Origin: Halicephalobus mephisto
Lineage: Eukaryota > Nematoda > Chromadorea > Rhabditida > Panagrolaimidae
Reading direction: 5' to 3'
DNA: 64,000 bases
Assembly: GCA_009193035.1 (NCBI GenBank)
Contig: SWDT01000281.1
Location: forward strand, 62,001-126,000
Shown: positions 57,850-64,000 of the stretch, in pieces
Layout: each line of letters begins with the position of its first letter
How positions within the stretch are numbered: position 1 is the first letter of the stretch
Notes under the pieces: generated by a model
The model's input: the letters and a program-made list of their open reading frames with translations, nothing else
Databases searched by the model: none
What the model was told of the DNA's origin: nothing
Translations under genes and position numbers: made by a program

Positions 57850-60800
57850 AAAAATTAATTAAGAAATTTTAAAAATATTCATCAAAAATTAATACATTTT
57901 TAAATTATTTAAAAAATTAAAAAAATCAATAAAAAATAATTTTAAAAAATCAATAAAAATATTTTTGAAAATTTCAAAGAAAAATTAAATAAAAAATTAA
58001 ATTTTAAAGAAATTGAAAAATTTTTAAAAATCTGTTTTTATATATTTGACCAATTTCGAAATTCACTAAAAATTTATTTAAAATTTAAAAAAAATAGAAT
58101 TTTTTATTTATTAAAGCTAAAAATTGAATTTTAAAAAATGTGTTTTGGTTCTGTTACAAAACTGAAAAATATTAAAAAATTTATAAATATTGAATTTAAT
58201 ACTGTAAAAAATTAAAAATCATTAATTACACATAAATTTCTAAAAATAGATAAATATTAATTATGTTTTTTTTAAAGGAAGATTTTTGTCAAATTTTCAA
58301 CAGAAGCAAAAAAGTCGAATTGACAAAGCTTCAGTCTTCGACTATTCGTACTCGCCACAGGCCATGACTGCTTTCTGTTCTCCTTTTGCATGCCAATATG
58401 CTGGGACTCTGCTTGCCGCATTGCCACCACCAGAAGCCACAACCGGGAGGATCCATGAGGACTCGCATGTGTACCGCCAGAGGCACTCGTCATCAACAAT
58501 GTCCGTCAGCTGACTCTTGTCCGATTCGTCCTTCCTAAAAATCCTCCAATAATCTTCTGAATCATCAAAATTGACAAAATTAACAAAAGTACATCACAAT
58601 CAAAAAAATAAAAAAAATAAAAAAATAAAAAAATTTAAAATAAATTAAAAATTTACAGTATCTAAATTGAGAATTAACAAGTTGAAGTGTATTAAATTAG
58701 TCATTTTCACAAAATTGTATTCAGCAAGAATGAGAAATGCACTACTTGTGAGAAAATTTAACTATTATGAAAACCAGAAATTAGTGTTGTCACATAACTG
58801 TCTCAAACCAAATTCGAAAGAAATAAATTTTTTTGAATTTTTATTTTTAAAATTTTTCGGTTTTTTATTTTTAAAATTTTTCGGTTTTTTATTTTTAAAA
58901 TTTTTCGAGTTTTTAGATTTTTATTTTTAAAATTTTTAAATAATTTTAAAAAACTTCAAAAATTTCTATTAAATTTTGAAATGTTCCAAAAATTTCAAGA
59001 ATCTGCTAGAAAATTCTCAGAGATATTTATTAAATTCTAGAGAATTCTAGAATGTTCTAAAAATTCGTGAATTTTCCAAAAATATATTGAATTTTCGAAA
59101 ATTGATAAATTTATAAAAATTTCTGAATTTTCAAAGATTTATAAATTTCCAAAAAGTTTAATGAATTTTCAAAGATTTATTGAATTTTTAAAAATTTCTG
59201 AATTTACAAGTTTCTGAATTTTTAAAAATCTCTAAATTTAAAGTTTAATGAATTTTCAAAAATCTCTAAATTTAAAAAAGTTTAATGAATTTTCAAAAAT
59301 TTCTAAATTTAAAAAAGTTTAATGAATTTTCGAAAATTTATTGAATTTTGTGATTTTAGAAATTTCAATAAGATTCTGGTGTGTAATAATTGCAAACTTT
59401 ACTCGTCTGGATTAAAAATGACGAGAGCAAGACGGCAGGAAGCCGAAGTCACACTTTAGCCAAGGTTTCTGTCCTCGAGAGACGAACCAGCTATGTTTCA
59501 TTTTTTCGGTCTAAAGGACACATTGAGTTTTTTCACGAACGTTTTTGTCGACTTTTCTAATAATTTAAAATTGTACTTTGAAAAATCTCAATTTTGATTA
59601 CAGTACTTTTCGGAAGATAATCTACTTTTAAATCTTGTATCTAGATGTCCCTGCCTGGCACAGAAATCTCATATCCTGCCCTTTTCGTCGACGGTGAAAA
59701 ATTAAAAAATTACTGCACTTTTCAGAATTATGACTGGTAGTGCCGACTTTTAATTTTGCACTTATCAAATTCGAATTTTTATTGCGCAAAATTTTATAAA
59801 AAAAAAACAATTCAAAGTTGTCAACAGAAGTTATTTATTATTTTTCGAAGTCGTTTTGACCGTTTCTGATTTTCTTTGTTTCGGAGGACATTAGTCTTGT
59901 CCACTGCTCCTCGTGCCAATTCGTCCAATCGCACTGTTTCAAATTGGATCCAAAAAAGAATTTCCGTTTTTTTGAATAAATATTTCCAGAAAATTTTCCG
60001 ATTTTCAAGGATCTTATAGAATTTCTGGAGCATTTTAAAATTTTTTGGAAGTTTTCTAAAATTTTATAGTCTTCCAGAATTTGGTAAAAGATTCTGGAGC
60101 TTCTATAAAGGCTCTGGAAATTTCTAAAATCTTCTGAAAGTTTCCTAAAATCTTCTAGAATACGATAGAAGATTCTGGAGCTTCTATAAAAGTTCTAAAA
60201 GTTCTCTAAAATCTTCTGAAAGTTTCCTAAAATCTTCTAGAATACGATATAGGATTCTGGAGCTTCTGAAAGTTTCCTAAAATTTCCTAGAATACGATAG
60301 AAGATTCCGGAGCTTCTGTAAAAGTTCTAAAAGTTCTCTAAAATCTTCTGAAATTTGTTTAAAATTTGATAAAAGATCCGAAAATCTCTGTAGAAACTTC
60401 TAGATGTTCTTAGAATCTTGTAAATTTTTTTGGAATTTCATAGAAGCTTTAAAAACTTTCTACAATCTTCTAGAAGTTGTCTAAAATTCCCTAAAAGCTT
60501 ACAGAATCGAGTAGAGAATTCTCAAATATCTGCAGAAACTTCCAGAATCCAATAGGAGCTTCTGAAACCTTCTAAAATATCATAAAAGCTTTTAATTTTC
60601 TGGAAAATTTAAAAAACTTCTCAAGATTCTTTGGAAATTACCAGAATATCACAGAAGCTTCCGAACTACAGTAGAAAATTCTGAAAATTTTTGTAAACCT
60701 CTAGAATCTTTTGGAAATTTTTGAAACTTTAGAAGTTTCCAGAATTTCATAAAAGTTTCTCAAAATTCTATTAGAAGTTTCCAGAATCCCATTAAGAGTT

Positions 60801-61348
60801 TCTAAAATTACACAGAGTTTCTCAGAATCCAGTAGAAACTTCTTAGAATTCTATTAGAAATTTCTAGAATCCCATTAAAAGTTTCTAAAATTACACAGAG
60901 TTTCTCAAAATCCAGTAGAAGTTTTCAGAATTCTATTAGAAATTTCCAGAATTCCATAAAGTTTATCAGAATCTATTACCAATTTTCAGCATCCATTAGA
61001 AATTTTCAGAATTCTATTAGAAGCTTCTTAGAATTCTATTAGAAATTTCTCAAAATTCTATTAGAAATTTGCAGAATCCCATTAAAAGTTTCTAAAATCC
61101 CACAGAGTTTCTCAGAATCCATTAGAAATTTCCAGAATCCCATAGAAACTTTTTAGAATCCAGTAGAAATTTCTGAAAGCTTAAAACATGCTTCAAAATT
61201 TAAAAACTTTAAAAGTCAACATCTGTAATTTTAATTCTGAAGATTTCTAAAAACTTTTTTAAATCACTTTGTAAAAATAATTTTTTTTAATTTTTAAAAT
61301 AATAAAATTTGTGAATTTCATTTTCGTTTAAATTTTTTGAATTTCCAG
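57850..61348. other. AT-rich region without a confident gene
   Basis: Contents: AT-rich sequence (57830-58260), a mixed-composition island with a plus-strand frame at 58286-58513, a short TTTTTCGGTTTTTTATTT repeat (58840-58930), TTCTAGAA-type satellite (58960-59350 and 60000-61160) and a second island at 59360-59560 with the peptide MTRARRQEAEVTL. A further ATG right after an acceptor-like TATCTAG (59645) opens a 31-codon frame starting MSLPGTEISYPALF. The frame at 58286 (FDYSYSPQAMTAFCSPF, later HVYRQRHSSSTMSVS then TGA) follows TTTTCAACAG and could be a last exon. None is recognisable. Confidence 0.4.
60000..61160. repeat. Large TTCTAGAA/TTCCAGAA degenerate satellite
   Basis: The densest example of this class: over a kilobase of blocks such as GAAGATTCTGGAGCTTCT (about 60169 and 60300, a near four-unit alternation of GAA and TTC), ATCTTCTAGAATACGATAGA (three copies near 60140-60300) and TTTCCAGAATCCCATTAAGA (60780-61140). 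The repeat period drifts around 50-60 bp. Confidence 0.75.
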
Positions 61349-61587
61349 CCACTGCCCATTTCCGGGTCGTGACCACATGCAGGTCATCAAAGAATCTTGT
61401 AAGTAATTCCAAATGTTCCTACTGTAGACCAGATGTAAGTACGTTTTCCTTTTAGTTCCGCTGCCAAAGGCCAAGTCGACGGACGGTCGGACTTTGCATC
61501 TTCAAAACGTTCAAAAAGTAGAATTTCCTCCAGGTCAGAAGATTGTTACAGTACTTCAGCCCGTTCGGATTGTTTTCAAATATCCAC
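61349..61587 (+). CDS. Two internal exons of an unidentified gene (partial)
   Basis: Exons 61349-61398 and 61456-61587 are bounded by good sites (TTTCCAG| before; |gtaagt; CTTTTAG|; |gtaagt after) around a 57-nt intron. They join in frame to about 60 residues with no stop, although reading through the intron meets a stop at once. The peptide starts HCPFPGRDHMQVIKES, continues FPLPKAKSTDGRTLHLQNV and ends EFPPGQKIVTVLQPVRIVFKYP-like. Both exons are much less AT-rich than the flanks. The first exon enters with one base completing a codon and the second leaves in phase 1. The look is that of a beta-rich domain, perhaps of a transcription factor, but I cannot name it. Partners probably lie upstream in 58200-59700 and downstream past 61588. 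Confidence 0.55.
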
Positions 61588-61734
61588 GTAAGTTTGAATT
61601 TAAAAATTTTTAAAAATAATTGTAAATTTAAATTTGTAAATTCACCTTTGCTCAATTTTTATGGGAAGTTTTAATTTTCTATAGAAATAAATTAAACGTT
61701 TATTATTTATAATCATTAGAGTTGTTGAAAAGAA

Positions 61735-61925
61735 AATTTTTATGTTTTTATTTTTGAATTCCCGCGCAGAGGGCGAGAGAGGTGTAGAAGTGGAAAAAGT
61801 GGCCAATCTTGGAGATCAGGGAACTTTCTACAAAAATCGACTCGCGCTGTTCTCTCTCTCTCTTTTCTTTTCTTTACTCTCTTTCTTTTCTTCTTTTTTA
61901 CCTAAATTTCTACTTTTTCTTTAAA
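61735..61925. repeat. Inverted GCGCGGGAATT dispersed repeat copy
   Basis: GAATTCCCGCGCAGAGGGCGAG (61757-61778) then GTGGAAAAAGTGGCCAATCT, ACAAAAATCGACTCGCGCTG and a CT-rich tract to TTTTTTACCTAAATTT. This is the inverse of the layout at 44230-44600. It sits just after the orphan exons. Confidence 0.7.
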
Positions 61926-64000
61926 ATTTTATAATTTCTCAGAAATTTTTAACTTTTTACAATAATATAATTTTTTTGAAATTTTAAAATTCCCGCTTAA
62001 AATAAGACGAATTTATAAAAATTAAAAATGATAAATTTGACAACTTTATTAAAATAATTTCTTTTTCGTTTTTACCTAAATTTTAAAAAGGGGTTTTAGA
62101 AATTCGTGTAGGGATATTTTCGAAGAAATTTCACTTTTGAGTTTTAATTTTCCGACTTTGTAGAATTTTTGAGGTTTTTTAGATTTTATATTTATTTTAA
62201 ATTTTCTGAGTTTTTTGAAAAGGTTAGGGAATTTTCATGTTGTGGTTTCTGCTGACGAAGAAAGAGCCTGTGGGCCGAGGACCAATGTTCAAAGGAAAAG
62301 CGGTCATCGTTCCTCGTCTAAGCGATAACAGCCAAACGTGCTTGGCACTGCCATGCACCAAAGAAAAATTATTTTTTTTCATTTTCAACTTTAATTTTTG
62401 GAATCAAATTTGAGTACTAATTATTATGGTTCATCCAGTATACTTTTTATTCTAAAATAACTTTTAAAACCTTTAATTTTAATTTTTTTTTTAAATTTAA
62501 GTAATTTTGACATTTTTCAAAGATAGTTTTACTTTTTTAATTTTTATATTTTTTATATTTTAATTGAGTGATTTCTTGTTTTGTATGGTACATCCGGTGA
62601 TTTTGAAACGTTTTTTCCGTGCTATATTCCGAGCTGGCACGAACTCGTCCGAGCTGTGCTTTCCTGCGAGCGTTGCTAGAATGAAAAAACGTCGGTTTGG
62701 CCAGTGGACGCGAGACTGATTATTTGTCATTCCTGTTTTTTTTCGAAATTTTCATGTTTCTTTGACCTTCTTGATCTAAATTATTTTTTATAATTTATAA
62801 TTTTTCATTTTATCCAATATACCGTAATTTAATTCAATAACCAAGAAACTTATAATTTAAAATTTTTTCATAAATTTTATATTTTTTGATTCTTTTGATA
62901 CATCTGCATTATTTTTTTATAATTTTTTAACTTTTTTAAATTTATCCGATATATCGTAATATTCTCTAATAGATATAAAAGTTCTTCGAAGTTTTTGTTT
63001 TCCGATCGATCTGCTTGCTGCATCTTCAGTAATTTTTTAATTTTCTAATTTATCTGATGTACCGTAATTTGGCCAATAAACAAAGTCGATTTTTATTGTT
63101 TTTTTTAATTCCAAACTTCTTTATCCTTTTCCAGAATATCCTCAGGATTATCCTTGACCGAATTTTTCACTTTTTAATTCATTTGAAGTCATGCGATACC
63201 GTAAATCGACCAATAAATACTGTATTATTTTTCAAGATTTTTATTTTTAAAAAACTGATTTTTCAAAATTTACTTAATATCGAAAATTCATTGTTGATTT
63301 CGATTTTTTAAAATTTTATCCTTGGATATTTCCGGATTATCCTTGACCGAATTTTTCACTTTTTAATTCACATGATAAAAGTTTGAAAAAATAATTTTTA
63401 GGAAATTTTATTTATTTGATTTTTTTTAAACTTCAATTTGACCTTGAAATTGATTTTATCCAAAAAATTTCAAAATCCCCCATTTTTCTGAAAATTCTTG
63501 TTTCGTTGGCCGATTTTCGTTTGACCTTCACATACATGGACGTCGAGGTCGACTAGAATCGCAAAACATCATGATCGAAATTTATTTTTTTCTTACAAGC
63601 TTGTAAATTTACTTTTTTTAATTTTTAAAATAATTTTTAAAATTAATTTAATTTTTAAAAAGAAATTGATTTTATTTATTTTTAGATCTTTTTGTTTAGA
63701 AAGACTTTTTTGGAAGGAATTAAGATTTTAGAGGTTTTTGAGTTTTTGGATTTCGGATATCCTCTTTGGCAAAAGGATTGGTGATGGTGCAAGTAGGCCA
63801 CAATCGACATGGCTGCTTTGAAGTGGAAGGGTCTGTTGCCTTGTCGGTGCCTGGTACGAGCGAGCGCGTTCGTCCTGCAAAAAGGCCGTGTTCTGAGGCT
63901 CACTCTCGTTTGTTGTCTTTGTCTCTCATGTTTGAGTTTTCTCTATATTTTTATTTTTCCTCGTTTCTCTGTCTAGAAAGGAACTCTTTTGAATACTGGA
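61926..64000. other. AT-rich right end, no confident gene
   Basis: Mostly T-rich sequence, possibly a large intron of the gene at 61349. Mixed-composition islands: 62220-62360 holds a 58-codon plus-strand frame (62237-62413, starts MLWFLLTKKEPVGRGP); 62600-62740 holds no long frame; 63000-63380 holds a repeated TATTTCCGGATTATCCTTGACC-like sequence (about 63135 and 63330, 195 bp apart); 63740-64000 is open in one plus-strand frame to the window edge (from MVQVGHNRHGCFEVEG). None is a family I recognise. Confidence 0.4.

Noticed and set aside
62237..62413. 58-codon plus-strand frame in a mixed-composition island
   Set aside because: Ends in a Phe/Asn-rich AT tail and matches no family; too weak to call a gene.
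63682..63903. 73-codon minus-strand frame near the right edge
   Set aside because: The opposite strand is open to the window edge as well; no splice or family evidence favours either.
1..64000. tRNA, rRNA, CRISPR array, or coding transposon
   Set aside because: No cloverleaf-like tRNA, no rRNA, no spacer-repeat array, and no transposase or reverse transcriptase peptide was seen on either strand; the repeats present are non-coding.

Overview
The window is nematode nuclear DNA. Introns are mostly short (many 42-60 nt, others swollen by AT-rich repeats), acceptors read TTTTTAG or TTTTCAG, and several start codons directly follow an intron-type acceptor, as expected for spliced-leader trans-splicing. 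Two 12-kDa small heat-shock proteins match the Caenorhabditis HSP-12 type. A full neurofibromin (NF1) gene argues against Caenorhabditis, which to my knowledge lacks NF1. I cannot name the species. All exon models were built by hand from splice sites, phase and remembered protein families; nothing was searched.

Layout. 1-3489: two tandem hsp-12-like genes (+), the first cut by the window edge. 3490-7422: AT-rich DNA with TTCTAGAA-type arrays. 7423-15870: a 12-exon dual oxidase (+). 15871-16800: a 252-bp tandem repeat. 16801-23336: Golgi alpha-mannosidase II-like gene (-) with an apparent one-base frameshift. 24095-24277: possible 60-residue protein (+). 24328-25584: pelota (-). 26465-38370: neurofibromin in 15 exons (-). 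38371-41348: repeats and a GC-richer island. 41349-44146: T-box factor (+). 44608-45385 and 45476-46516: a membrane protein and an SIKE/FGFR1OP2-type coiled-coil protein (both -), 90 nt apart, a probable operon. 46699-48895: DENND1/RME-4-like DENN protein (+), divergent from the previous gene. 49028-50135: succinyl-CoA ligase alpha subunit (-). 50909-52358: MXRA7-like membrane protein (+). 52435-56442: LIM-domain-binding protein LDB (-). 56443-64000: mostly repeats, including a GC-rich 66-bp minisatellite, plus two spliced exons (61349-61587, +) of an unidentified gene.

The genes are ordinary eukaryotic functions (stress chaperones, H2O2 production for cuticle cross-linking, glycan processing, ribosome rescue, Ras control, transcription, endocytosis, TCA cycle) and do not form one pathway. 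The only likely co-transcribed pair is 45476-46516 with 44608-45385. Two tight divergent pairs (46516/46699 and 50135/50909) and two tight convergent pairs (48895/49028 and 52358/52435) show compact packing.

I found no convincing new system. The best leads are heat-shock-element-like satellite arrays that recur near the small heat-shock genes, a dispersed GCGCGGGAATT repeat family, the operon pair, the 66-bp minisatellite open on both strands, an AGGTCA array in a mannosidase intron, and the mannosidase frameshift.
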